Below, piece after piece: positions 15,588 to 24,576 of a stretch of 64,000 nucleotides of DNA. The notes below the pieces were generated by a model that saw only the letters and a program-made list of their open reading frames with translations, was not told the origin of the DNA and did not search any database. Position numbers and translations under genes: made by a program. This stretch comes from GWE2-42-39 sp963668595 (GTDB lineage: Bacteria; Bacteroidota; Bacteroidia; Bacteroidales; Prolixibacteraceae): assembly GCA_963668595.1 (NCBI GenBank), contig OY764876.1:124001-188000 (forward strand), in the 5' to 3' direction. Each line of letters starts with the position of its first letter. Within the stretch, counting starts at the first letter, position 1.

Positions 15588-17102
15588 CTATACGTAGTCT
15601 TCGTACATGCGCTTCATTCGTTTTAGTCGGTTGCGTTGTGCATTAATTAGCCCAAAAACAATGATTAGCACAATTGGAAGCAGAAAATTCAGGTATTTGA
15701 GCATGGTTTTGGTGCCATCTTCAATCTGATCGATTGGGCGCGATGTAACTCCTTTGGTTCTCAGCGCAATCAGTCCTGTATCGTCTGATAGGTAATCAAT
15801 TGCATTAACCATCAGATTGATGTTGTCAGCAGGCCGTTGGCGGGCATTTTGTCCACTCCCGTTTACGGCAAAATCGCCATCGGCAATTACCACCATTTTT
15901 GAAGGCATATTTCCCGAAAGTTTTCCTTCAAGCAGTGCCGCAAGTGTAAGTTTCGACAGCGGAAAATCAGCATTGGTCCATTGTTGCTGAATATTGAAAA
16001 ATACCGGGCAATTTTGCTTCCCTGATTTTTCAGAAGAAAAAGCCAGCGGCTGAAAATGAATGGTACTGTCGCCTGTAAAAACCATCGGGCTGACAAATTC
16101 GAAACTCACATTTTCAATTCCTTTTGTAATGGTATGATCGCCAAATAATTTTATAGTTGGCAAATACGGGAAAGTCATTTGCGAATTGATCGTGAACATT
16201 CCCTGCTGCTGACGAACATTTACGGTGTTGCAGTGCGAGTCGGTCACAAAACTATTTTCAATTTGGAGTCCTTTACCAGCCAGCCAACCTTCAACTCCTG
16301 TAGTAAGCTCGGATCCAGACAGACTCGATAAGTCGCCTTTTACACGATTGATAGCCAGGTAAATATTCCCTCCTTGCGACAAATAATCGTCGAGTCGGGC
16401 TAATTCCAGAGGAGATAAACTGTCGGTAGGTGCAACCAAACATAGGGTTTTGTATTTGCGCAAGTCCGAAGTATTATTAATGTTGACTGCTTCGGTTTGG
16501 TAAAGTACATTGAGCGAAGCCATTGCCTGTTGAAATTCGTAGCTGGATGGTTCGCCGTGCCCTTGAATAAAACCAACGAGAGGTTTATTGGTCACTGTCA
16601 GTTTCTTAATACTGGTAGAAAGTGCGTATTCCATGGCAGCACCTTGCTGCATAAAGGGAATAATTTCGGTTTTATCGCCGAATTTGAGCACTGCTCCGAG
16701 GTAGGCTTTTTTCTGAACTACCTGATCTTTTTCGCGAACATTAATTACTACTGGCGAAATACCAGCTTTCATAGCCTCTTGCTCGGTTTCTTCTTTTTCA
16801 TTCGGATTGATGAATTCGAATTTGACATTCGATTTCGATTTATTGGCATATTCAACCAACAGGTTTTTGAAATCGCTGCGGGTTTGAGCTATTTGTGGAG
16901 GTAAATCTTCTGAAAAATAGGCTGTAACAGTTACTGGTTCTTTCAGCTCGTGCAATATGTCGAGTGTGGCATTGCTGAGTGTATAACGTTGATCGTCGGT
17001 GAAATCAAGTCTGAAAAAGAAATGACTGGCAGCAATGTTAACGATAATCAGAATTGCACCGAGCAGGACAAAATAGAATAGGGTTGATTTTTTTATTTTC
17101 AT
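15588..17102 (-). CDS. GldG-like ABC transporter auxiliary protein
   Basis: A 504-residue inner-membrane protein: N-terminal helix (about 8-30), a large soluble domain of the ABC_transp_aux type (FTDDQRYTLSNATLDILHELKEPVTVTAYF region split over 35-65, then FIQGHGEPSSYEF at about 184-196), and a C-terminal membrane helix (about 470-490) with basic tail. This matches GldG, the partner of GldA and GldF. In gliding Bacteroidota GldAFG supports motility, but homologous operons occur in many non-gliding relatives, so the role here is open. It is the last gene of a three-gene operon, 13 bases after the permease gene. Confidence 0.85.
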   Translation of the reverse strand: MKIKKSTLFYFVLLGAILIIVNIAASHFFFRLDFTDDQRYTLSNATLDILHELKEPVTVTAYFSEDLPPQIAQTRSDFKNLLVEYANKSKSNVKFEFINPNEKEETEQEAMKAGISPVVINVREKDQVVQKKAYLGAVLKFGDKTEIIPFMQQGAAMEYALSTSIKKLTVTNKPLVGFIQGHGEPSSYEFQQAMASLNVLYQTEAVNINNTSDLRKYKTLCLVAPTDSLSPLELARLDDYLSQGGNIYLAINRVKGDLSSLSGSELTTGVEGWLAGKGLQIENSFVTDSHCNTVNVRQQQGMFTINSQMTFPYLPTIKLFGDHTITKGIENVSFEFVSPMVFTGDSTIHFQPLAFSSEKSGKQNCPVFFNIQQQWTNADFPLSKLTLAALLEGKLSGNMPSKMVVIADGDFAVNGSGQNARQRPADNINLMVNAIDYLSDDTGLIALRTKGVTSRPIDQIEDGTKTMLKYLNFLLPIVLIIVFGLINAQRNRLKRMKRMYEDYV

Positions 17103-17115
17103 TTTCCTGAATTTT

Positions 17116-17838
17116 TTAGTTCACGTTTCTTTTTGATAACACTATTTCGGAACCTTTCAGCCCGATGAGAATTACTGAAATAAAATAAATCAGGTCCTTG
17201 CTGTCGATTACCCCGCGTGAGATTGAATCGTAGTGGGTGGACAAACTCAGGTAATAGAAAATATTGCCCAACCATCCGCTAAGACTTCCGGCAAGCATGC
17301 CAAACAAAATGTGAAAGAAAATGCCGGTAAACAGAGCCAGCAGAAAAGCAACAATTTGATTGCTGGTGATACTGCTGCAAAATATGCCAATACTAATGTA
17401 GGCGGCGCTCATCAGCAACAGTCCGAAATAGCCGGTCCATACCGAGGCATGGTCAATTGGTCCCAGATTCCAGATGGTGATGTAATATGGGAGTGTGAGC
17501 GCAAGAGCAATGCCGATAAGCAAGAATGTGGATAAAAATTTACCGAGTAAAATTTGTCGGTCGGTAATTGGTTTTGTTAGCAAAATTTCGAGCGTTCCGG
17601 CTTTCTTTTCTTCTGCAATGAGTTTCATGGTCAGTGCCGGAATAAAAAAGAACAGCGTCCAGTAAGCAATTCCGAAGAAACTTTGCATGCTGGCCTGGCC
17701 AACAAAAAAAACATCGGCTCCATACAACCAGGTAAAAAAACCACTAAGTCCCAAAAACGCAACAAGCATGATGTAGGCCATCAACGACTCGAAAGTAGCT
17801 TGTAGTTCCCGTTTGGTTATGATCCATATCTGTTTCAT
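17116..17838 (-). CDS. GldF-like ABC transporter permease
   Basis: A 240-residue permease of the ABC-2 type with six predicted membrane helices. It begins with the amphipathic MKQIWIITKRELQATFES typical of the family. The loop MKLIAEEKKAGTLEILLTKP (about 71-90) is the conserved coupling segment that contacts the ATPase in ABC-2 permeases. It lies 13 bases after the ATPase gene and 13 bases before gldG-like, so the three are one transcription unit. GldF is the best match by gene order and by the adjacent GldG-like protein. Confidence 0.88.
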   Translation of the reverse strand: MKQIWIITKRELQATFESLMAYIMLVAFLGLSGFFTWLYGADVFFVGQASMQSFFGIAYWTLFFFIPALTMKLIAEEKKAGTLEILLTKPITDRQILLGKFLSTFLLIGIALALTLPYYITIWNLGPIDHASVWTGYFGLLLMSAAYISIGIFCSSITSNQIVAFLLALFTGIFFHILFGMLAGSLSGWLGNIFYYLSLSTHYDSISRGVIDSKDLIYFISVILIGLKGSEIVLSKRNVN

Positions 17839-17851
17839 CTGTCTTTCGGTT

Positions 17852-18781
17852 TTAATTGTTGGTTACTTCGCGGAATACATCTTCCAGTTTGGTTTCAATT
17901 GGTATTAATTTACTGATATACCAATTTTTGCTGACACACAGGTCGAAAATGGCTTTGGCCGATTGGGCATCGTCGCGACTTTGCAACTGGTAGCTTTCGG
18001 GGCTGTCGTCAGCAAAATCGACCCACTGAACGGTAGGCAGATTTTTTAGTGCCAGATACACTTCGTTGCGATCACCTCCCTGAATCTGCACATGCAATAT
18101 TTCGTTGCCTTGTGCCTGTTTGCGCAACTCGTCGGAAGTGCCGTCGGCAACAATCCGGCCATTACTGATAATCAGAATTCGGTCGCAGGTCGCTTCAACT
18201 TCAGCAAGAATATGAGAACTGAGCAAAACCGTTTTTTCTTTTCCGATTCGCTTAATCAATTCACGAATTTCAACAATCTGGTTCGGATCGAGTCCTGTGG
18301 TTGGTTCATCTAAAATCAGAACCTCCGGATCGTGAATCAATGCCTGAGCTAATCCCACACGCTGCCTGAAACCTTTGGAAAGTTCTCGTATCTTCTTGTG
18401 CTTCTCAGCTTTCAATCCGCAAATACGAATCATTTCGTTGATTCGCTCTCTGATTTCAGAGGAGGGAATTCCTTGCAATTCGGCCACGAACCGGAGGTAG
18501 TCAACCACTCCCATGTCCTGGTACAACGGATTGTTTTCGGGTAGATACCCAATATGTTTTTTTACTTCGTCCGGATTTTTGGTTGTGGAAATACCGCCCA
18601 CCAGAATATCTCCTTCTTCGGGAGTAAGGAAGCAACTGATTGCTTTCATCGTGGTCGTTTTTCCGGCTCCATTTGTCCCCAAAAATCCAAGAACTTCTCC
18701 TGTGTTGACGCGAAAGCTCAGTTTATCAACAGCTTTCTGCGGTCCGTAAGTCTTGGTAATTTTTTCAACAACGATATCCAT
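17852..18781 (-). CDS. GldA-like ABC transporter ATPase
   Basis: A 309-residue ATPase: Walker A GTNGAGKTT (35-43), signature LSKGFRQ (134-140), Walker B VLILDEP (154-160) with the following TTGLDP D-loop, and switch His in LLSSHIL. The C-terminal third (about 225-309) is the small regulatory extension usual for GldA-type ATPases (DUF4162-like). It energises the permease encoded next, 13 bases downstream. A well-matching minus-strand promoter lies at 18842-18871. Confidence 0.92.
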   Translation of the reverse strand: MDIVVEKITKTYGPQKAVDKLSFRVNTGEVLGFLGTNGAGKTTTMKAISCFLTPEEGDILVGGISTTKNPDEVKKHIGYLPENNPLYQDMGVVDYLRFVAELQGIPSSEIRERINEMIRICGLKAEKHKKIRELSKGFRQRVGLAQALIHDPEVLILDEPTTGLDPNQIVEIRELIKRIGKEKTVLLSSHILAEVEATCDRILIISNGRIVADGTSDELRKQAQGNEILHVQIQGGDRNEVYLALKNLPTVQWVDFADDSPESYQLQSRDDAQSAKAIFDLCVSKNWYISKLIPIETKLEDVFREVTNN

Positions 18782-18841
18782 AGATCACCATTTTGTATTT
18801 CGCGACCGAAATTATAAAACACACAAAAAAAAATGAACCAT

Positions 18842-18871
18842 CGAAAATACCTTTTAACGTAATTTAACAAA
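18842..18871 (-). promoter_or_regulatory. Promoter of the gldAFG-like operon
   Basis: On the minus strand TTTG (18871-18868), 18-base spacer, TATTTTCG (18849-18842); one mismatch from TAnnTTTG. It lies 60 bases upstream of the ATPase ATG. Confidence 0.5.
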
Positions 18872-18977
18872 GATTTGGAAACCGAATACCGATTTTTGGA
18901 TAACAATTAGAACGAGGGATGCATTGGGCAATTCACGCATATTTCGTATATTTTGCAAGGAAAGGACGAGAACGAAA

Positions 18978-20816
18978 ATGAGGAAGATGCTTCTGCTTAT
19001 TGGAGTATTATTGTGCTGTTTTCATCTGAAGGCAGCATTGCCTTTTGTGTGGAGTCCTGACAGTGTGTCGATCATAAAAGCGGCAGAAAAATCGGAATTG
19101 TTTTACGATAGTCTTCAGCAGAAGGCTCACCGACATCGTTTTACCGGTTGGATGTACGACATGTTGGTGTGTTCTCCCAAAGAAGAATGCGATCTTAATT
19201 TTCTTTCCTACGAATATTATCATCAGTTTGATGGCAAAACAATCGCATCGGTACGGATTTTACCCTTGGATGTTTTTGGTCCCACGTTCGATGATACAAC
19301 TCGCGTAGCCCGACTGAGAATAGAACGATTTGCGAATCATGTGCATACGAAATCGAATATTCGGGCTATTCGCCGAAATTTGTGGATCAAGGAAGGAATG
19401 GTGTTTGATGCCAATCTGGTGATGGACAACGAACGTATTTTGCGCGAATTACCTTATCTGAAAGATGTTCGGATTAGTGTTACTCCACGCGTGGGAAACG
19501 AAAATGTGGTTGATATGCTGGTTATGACCAAGGACGTTTTTGCCTTCGGTGTAACCGGGAGAATTGATGAGATCGACTCGGGAGAGTTTGGGATTTATCA
19601 TCAGAATATTTTTGGTGTAGGTCACCAGGTTTCCGCCAAATTTGTGGGGCATTTGAATGAGGAACCGTATCTCGGCATCGAAACTTTTTATTCAATTAAA
19701 AACTTCGGTGGCGACTTTGTCGATATCCAGACAGGGTATTTCGATACATACAAACGACATGGTTTCCTGGTAAATTTCAGCAAAGAATTTTTACGACCGC
19801 AATCTGTATGGGCCGGAGGTTTTTATTTTGGACGTTTTTTTCGGGTAAATCAAATTCCGGTTGATCCGGTGAAAACGGATTTCTCGCTGAATCTTGGTCT
19901 GTTGGATGTTTGGTATGGCCGAAATTTGCGCTTGTGTAAAAATGAATCGGATAGTCGTTTCCAGATGACACTTTCCGGACGCGTAAGGCATCTCGACTTT
20001 ATTAAGCGCCCTGAAGCTGATGCTGAAAACAATCAGTATTTTGCAAACAGTACTTTTTATTTGGGAAGTTTAAGCTTCTCGCAGCGAAAATATGTTCGCG
20101 ACCGCTTGATTTACAGTTACGGTATTGTTGAAGATATTCCGAAAGGATATTTGCATGAATTTGTATTGGGTTATGATAATAATGAATTTAATCGTCGCTG
20201 GTATTCACATACTTACTTGTCGAGCGGGAATATTGTACGCTACAAGCCCTATTATCTTTTTGCTTCGCTGGGAGTTGGTGGTTTCTTCAACCAGAAACGT
20301 TTCGAGCAGGGCTTGCTGGAGGTCAATGTAAATTATATTTCCCGCTTGTTTAATGCCGGAGGATTAAATGCCCGCCAGTTTTTAAAAGTCAATTACATGA
20401 CCGGTATTCGTCGATTCGATATTGAAAATGTATCGTTGCGTTACCGAAACGGAATTCGTGGTTTTACCAGTTCCGACGCGGTAGGGAAACAGCGGTTGAG
20501 CATGAATTTGGAGACGGTGGTTTTTCAACGCAGAGAATTTCTGAAATTCAATACAGCTTTGTTCTCTTTCCTCGATTTGGGATTGATAGGTTCTAACCAC
20601 AAGGTAATTTTTACTCAGGATTATTATGCGGGTGTGGGTTTTGGAATTCGGCTTCGTAACGAAAACCTGGTATTCAAAACCATTCAGATTCGGTTGGCAT
20701 ATTATCCCAATAGCCCTAAAGACATGGGAAGTGTTGGTTTTATCCTGGAAGAACAACTTAAAACCCGTTTTTATAGCTTCCAGCCGAAGGCTCCCGAGCC
20801 GCTTGTTTTTGATTGA
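18978..20816 (+). CDS. Outer-membrane protein with POTRA-like and Omp85-type barrel domains
   Basis: A 612-residue exported protein (signal peptide about 1-20, CCFHLKAA). A POTRA-like domain is visible at about 120-180 (NIRAIRRNLWIKEGMVFDANLV, then ERILRELPYLKDVRISVTPR). After it come about 400 residues of alternating amphipathic strands, such as GIYHQNIFGVGHQVSAKFVG, in the manner of BamA/TamA-type barrels; the end is not the usual short Omp85 terminus. The precise role (assembly, translocation or surface lipoprotein export) cannot be said. A TTG at 18924 opens the frame earlier, but the ATG at 18978 gives a clean signal peptide with AAGGAAAGGACGAG upstream. It is divergent from the gldA-like gene. 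Confidence 0.75.
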   Translation: MRKMLLLIGVLLCCFHLKAALPFVWSPDSVSIIKAAEKSELFYDSLQQKAHRHRFTGWMYDMLVCSPKEECDLNFLSYEYYHQFDGKTIASVRILPLDVFGPTFDDTTRVARLRIERFANHVHTKSNIRAIRRNLWIKEGMVFDANLVMDNERILRELPYLKDVRISVTPRVGNENVVDMLVMTKDVFAFGVTGRIDEIDSGEFGIYHQNIFGVGHQVSAKFVGHLNEEPYLGIETFYSIKNFGGDFVDIQTGYFDTYKRHGFLVNFSKEFLRPQSVWAGGFYFGRFFRVNQIPVDPVKTDFSLNLGLLDVWYGRNLRLCKNESDSRFQMTLSGRVRHLDFIKRPEADAENNQYFANSTFYLGSLSFSQRKYVRDRLIYSYGIVEDIPKGYLHEFVLGYDNNEFNRRWYSHTYLSSGNIVRYKPYYLFASLGVGGFFNQKRFEQGLLEVNVNYISRLFNAGGLNARQFLKVNYMTGIRRFDIENVSLRYRNGIRGFTSSDAVGKQRLSMNLETVVFQRREFLKFNTALFSFLDLGLIGSNHKVIFTQDYYAGVGFGIRLRNENLVFKTIQIRLAYYPNSPKDMGSVGFILEEQLKTRFYSFQPKAPEPLVFD

Positions 20817-21083
20817 TATTGAGCTGTCTGAGATTATTTTATTCAGAAATAGAAAAAATGTCGAATTCTTCTGTACTGAAGAATTGAAAAATCAACGTCT
20901 GTTTGAATGTAAAAGCATTTTGCCGCTTGAAGCAATTCGCTGTTTTTCTGTGATTTTATCATTTGTATCACTCTTTTGTAGATATTTTATTAATATTATT
21001 TGCAATAGAAGGGTATAAATCGAAAAAATCAGTTCTTGATAAAGCAATAACTTCGCAACGCAAACCAAAAACAACGAAAAAAG

Positions 21084-22604
21084 ATGAAAAAAATGAATGT
21101 ACGAGTAGCTCTGACAATGGGAGCTTCGCTGTTGGTGGGAGCAACATCCTGTACTTCCTCACCAACGGAAAAGCCGGAGCAACCAAATATCGTTTATATT
21201 TTGGCTGATGATATGGGCTATGGCGATTTGTCGTGCCTGAATGCTGATTCGAAAATCAAAACCATGAATCTGGATCGTTTGGCTCAGCAAGGAATGGTTT
21301 TTACCGACGCACACAGCAATTCGGCGGTTTGCACGCCTACCCGTTATGGGATTCTTACCGGACGTTATGCATGGCGATCGCGTTTGAAACAGGGCGTTAA
21401 TTGGAGTTATGACGAACATCTGATTGAGCCGGAACGAATGACCGTCGCTTCATTATTGAAAAAGAATGGTTATTCAACTGCATGTATCGGAAAATGGCAT
21501 TTGGGGCTCGATTGGGCAAAAGATTCAACCGGAACGCCTGACTTTTTGCAGCCGATAAAAAATGGACCGAACAGCAATGGATTTGATTATTTCTACGGAA
21601 TTACGGCTTCGCTTGATATCCCACCATATTTTTATATTGAAAACGACCGAATTACAACAACTGAAATTGATACAATAGAAGGAACTACCGGGAAGGGATT
21701 TTGGAGAACCGGGCCAATTGGAGCTGATTTTAAACATGAGGAAGTTTTGCCTAATCTGACTCAAAAAGCGTTGGGATACATTACGCAGCATGCCAGTGCA
21801 AAAAAGCCTTTCTTTCTGTATTTTGCATTGCCTGCGCCGCATACTCCCATATTGCCTTCTGCTGAGTGGAAAGGGAAAAGCGGGACAAACGAGTACGGCG
21901 ATTTTTGTTTGATGGTTGACGATGTGGTAGGGCAGGTGCTGAAATGTCTCGACGAAAATGGAGTCAGCGAAAATACTTTGGTCGTTTTTGCCAGCGACAA
22001 CGGTTGCGCGCCATCGGCTGATTTGAAAGAATTAAAGTCGTTTGGTCATTCACCAAGTTCCATTTATCGCGGAGCAAAAGCTGATATTTATGAAGGAGGT
22101 CATCGCATCCCATTGTTGATGAAATGGCCCAAAAGTATCAAGCAGGGCAAAGTAAGTAACGAAACGATTTGTTTGACCGATTTTATTGCTACCGTGGCGG
22201 CAATTGTGAATGATACTCTTCCTTCAAATGCGGGAGAAGACAGCTACAACATGTTACCATTGATGGAAGCTGATTCATTGGTTGGCCCATTGCGAGAAGC
22301 AACGGTTCATCATTCGGTGGACGGCTATTTTTCAATTCGGAAAGGAAAATGGAAACTGGAATTTTGTGCTGGTTCCGGAGGTTGGTCTTATCCAACTCCA
22401 AAGCAAGTGAAGAATGAAGGATTGACAGGTTTTCAGTTATACGATTTGGAAAACGATCCTTCGGAAACACAAAATATTTGTGAGCAACACCCTGAAATAG
22501 TGACCGAATTAACTGCCTTGATGGCGAAATATATTGAGCAGGGGAGAAGTACTCCGGGAAAAGCTCAGCAAAACGACGGATTTACGTCGTACTTAAAAGA
22601 ATAG
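21084..22604 (+). CDS. Type I (formylglycine) sulfatase lipoprotein
   Basis: A 506-residue sulfatase of the arylsulfatase A-like type. Lipoprotein signal with Cys23 (ATSC). Metal site ADDMG at 41-45, and the maturation motif CTPTR at 83-87 (Cys83 to formylglycine), followed by GILTGRYAWRSR. GKWHLG at about 136-141 and FASDNGC later complete the active-site blocks. It is diverged from the PUL1 sulfatase, so the two probably act on different linkages. The next gene, 27 bases downstream on the same strand, encodes a PNGase F-like protein and then a GH18, which suggests sulfated glycoprotein glycans; this is inference. About 260 bases without a gene precede it. Confidence 0.9.
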   Translation: MKKMNVRVALTMGASLLVGATSCTSSPTEKPEQPNIVYILADDMGYGDLSCLNADSKIKTMNLDRLAQQGMVFTDAHSNSAVCTPTRYGILTGRYAWRSRLKQGVNWSYDEHLIEPERMTVASLLKKNGYSTACIGKWHLGLDWAKDSTGTPDFLQPIKNGPNSNGFDYFYGITASLDIPPYFYIENDRITTTEIDTIEGTTGKGFWRTGPIGADFKHEEVLPNLTQKALGYITQHASAKKPFFLYFALPAPHTPILPSAEWKGKSGTNEYGDFCLMVDDVVGQVLKCLDENGVSENTLVVFASDNGCAPSADLKELKSFGHSPSSIYRGAKADIYEGGHRIPLLMKWPKSIKQGKVSNETICLTDFIATVAAIVNDTLPSNAGEDSYNMLPLMEADSLVGPLREATVHHSVDGYFSIRKGKWKLEFCAGSGGWSYPTPKQVKNEGLTGFQLYDLENDPSETQNICEQHPEIVTELTALMAKYIEQGRSTPGKAQQNDGFTSYLKE

Positions 22605-22631
22605 AAAAAAGAAATAAATTAAGATTGGAGA

Positions 22632-24374
22632 ATGAACGAAAGAGTTAGGAAGATGAGGAGGAAAGAACAATTCGTATTATTTGTGCTCGTAATAATGAGC
22701 GCTTTTGCAGCACAGGCAGCTACTGCGCCCAAGCAGGCTACGGTGAATTATATCCTAAAAACGAACGGTAAAGAACGGGGCGAAGGACCGTCGGTAATTT
22801 TACGTTATATCGACGGCAGGGCAATTATTGACCGTCCGGAAGAAAAACGGGACAAGAAACTTATTGCAGGACTGGCAAAGGAAATGACTGTGCTCGACTT
22901 TAATGCAAAAAAAGTAATTAATCGCGCAGAGGTAGATGCGAATACAATTTTCCATTACGAAACGGCTTTTAGCGAAATGGAAGAGGTAACATTTACCAAC
23001 GAAACAGAAAAAATACTTGGCTACAATTGCAAATTGGCTAAGATGAATTTGCGTTCGAATCGGATTGATGTTTGGTACACTGAAGAGGCCGGAATACAGG
23101 GAACACCTTATCAGCCAACGGCAAATGTGCCGGGACTGGTGTTGAAAATGGTTCGTAACGGAAACTTTGAAATGCTTGCCACATCGGTTGATTTCGACAA
23201 AAAGAAAAACGGAACAGATCCAATTCCGTCAAACTGGGGCGAGTTGGTTAGCTCGGTTGAGTATCAGGCTCGTTTACGGGAAGCATTAATTCAAACGGTT
23301 ACTGTTTTCGAGCATGAGCAATTAAATTTTGATAATGACTACCAGAGTCCGAAAGTGCTCGATAACGAAAAAGTAATGCACTTTGCAAAAGGTACTGTTG
23401 TGCTACGGAAAGTGACCTTACCCGAATTGCCCGACAACTACAATATTTTTGCAGAAGTGGTACAATGCTCAAACGGCGATGCTTACGACCGTACTGGTTC
23501 GGTATTTTTAGTTCCTACCGATTCGGTAAAATCGTTTCTGAACGGAATGACTGACGGTGTGAGCGAATTACCTTATTTTGTTGCTGGAAACGGAAAAAAA
23601 TATCAGGGAATGAAAGCTACTGAGGGTTACTTGCCTCCTGTAGAATTGGTTCGTTTTTTCACTCCGTTTGGTGTGCGTCATTTCAATGATAAAGTGAAGG
23701 TAAAAGGACAAGTTTGGGCTGATTCGGCTTATTTTAAACAGGATGTGAGCGAGTTGCGCGACTACCTGAAAAAAGACGTGTGGATTGGTGCGTACATTGC
23801 CAACTACGACAAAGGTGGACATTACATTAGTATGAAATTGAAATATTATCCGGATAGCCCGGTGGTTGAAGAAAAATCGGATAAATATTGGCAAATGCCT
23901 TTGTTTTGTAGCCTGAACCTGCTCGAAATTGCCGGACAAGATTATCCGACTTTGTTTGGAACTGATAGTTTGACTGTTTCATTCACGGTGCCTGAAAAAG
24001 TGAAAAATATTCAGTTGCGATATATCTCTACTGGCCATGGCGGCTGGGGTGGTGGCGACGAGTTCAACCAAAAAAACAATGAAATATGGATTGACGGAAA
24101 ACTCGCATTCAGCTACACTCCATGGCGAACCGACTGTGCCGTTTTCCGTAACTCGAATCCTGCTTCCGGAAACTTCTGGAACGGACTTTCTTCATCCGAT
24201 TTGAGTCGTTCAGGATGGTGCCCGGGATCATTAACGAATCCGGTTTTTATCCCCCTACCTGAATTAGAACCAGGAAAGCATACTTTGAAAGTTGCTATTC
24301 CGCAGGGAGAGAAAGAAGGATCAAGTGAAAGTTACTGGTGCGTTTCAGGAGTGATTCTTGGTGAAAAAGAATAA
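22632..24374 (+). CDS. GLPGLI-like / PNGase F C-terminal-like fusion protein, exported
   Basis: A 580-residue exported protein with a signal peptide ending near AAQA. The N-terminal third (about 35-205) looks like the Bacteroidota GLPGLI family: KILGYNCKLAKM, then IDVWYTEEAG and NVPGLVLKM at the position of the namesake motif. The last 150 residues resemble the C-terminal jelly-roll domain of peptide:N-glycosidase F: GHGGWGGGDEFNQ, WIDGKL, TPWRTDCAVFRN and SRSGWCPG, with a GKHTLKV strand. PNGase F cleaves the Asn-GlcNAc bond of N-glycoproteins; whether this protein is an active amidase is unknown. ATGs at 22632 and 22653 are both possible starts. It is co-directional with a sulfatase (27 bases upstream) and a GH18 gene. 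Confidence 0.7.
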   Translation: MNERVRKMRRKEQFVLFVLVIMSAFAAQAATAPKQATVNYILKTNGKERGEGPSVILRYIDGRAIIDRPEEKRDKKLIAGLAKEMTVLDFNAKKVINRAEVDANTIFHYETAFSEMEEVTFTNETEKILGYNCKLAKMNLRSNRIDVWYTEEAGIQGTPYQPTANVPGLVLKMVRNGNFEMLATSVDFDKKKNGTDPIPSNWGELVSSVEYQARLREALIQTVTVFEHEQLNFDNDYQSPKVLDNEKVMHFAKGTVVLRKVTLPELPDNYNIFAEVVQCSNGDAYDRTGSVFLVPTDSVKSFLNGMTDGVSELPYFVAGNGKKYQGMKATEGYLPPVELVRFFTPFGVRHFNDKVKVKGQVWADSAYFKQDVSELRDYLKKDVWIGAYIANYDKGGHYISMKLKYYPDSPVVEEKSDKYWQMPLFCSLNLLEIAGQDYPTLFGTDSLTVSFTVPEKVKNIQLRYISTGHGGWGGGDEFNQKNNEIWIDGKLAFSYTPWRTDCAVFRNSNPASGNFWNGLSSSDLSRSGWCPGSLTNPVFIPLPELEPGKHTLKVAIPQGEKEGSSESYWCVSGVILGEKE

Positions 24375-24397
24375 ATAGATTTGAATGATACCGAAAT

Positions 24398-24434
24398 TGC
24401 CGTTTTTTCAGAAAAGAAGAAACGGCATTTTTTT
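24398..24434 (+). terminator. Intrinsic terminator after PNGase F-like gene
   Basis: A 12-base stem (24398-24409 with 24416-24427, one G-U pair), six-base loop and seven T. It separates the PNGase-like gene from the GH18 gene. Confidence 0.85.
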
Positions 24435-24576
24435 GTCTGCTTATCCTCCTCTTGCATTCCTTGTGCTATAGCGCGAATAAAAGGGATAAAATCTGCATTT
24501 TTGTATTTTTATCAAATTGATTGCTTGGGTACAACCAACATGCAGTTTAAATTTGACTTGCTAACTAATCGATCTC

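Noticed and set aside
18874..18898. TTTG and GATTTTTG upstream of the Omp85-like gene as a promoter
   Set aside because: Spacer is only 13 bases, far from the usual 18-20.
20864..20885. Perfect 8-bp hairpin after the Omp85-like gene, considered as terminator
   Set aside because: A-T rich stem and no T-run on the plus strand; not convincing as a terminator.
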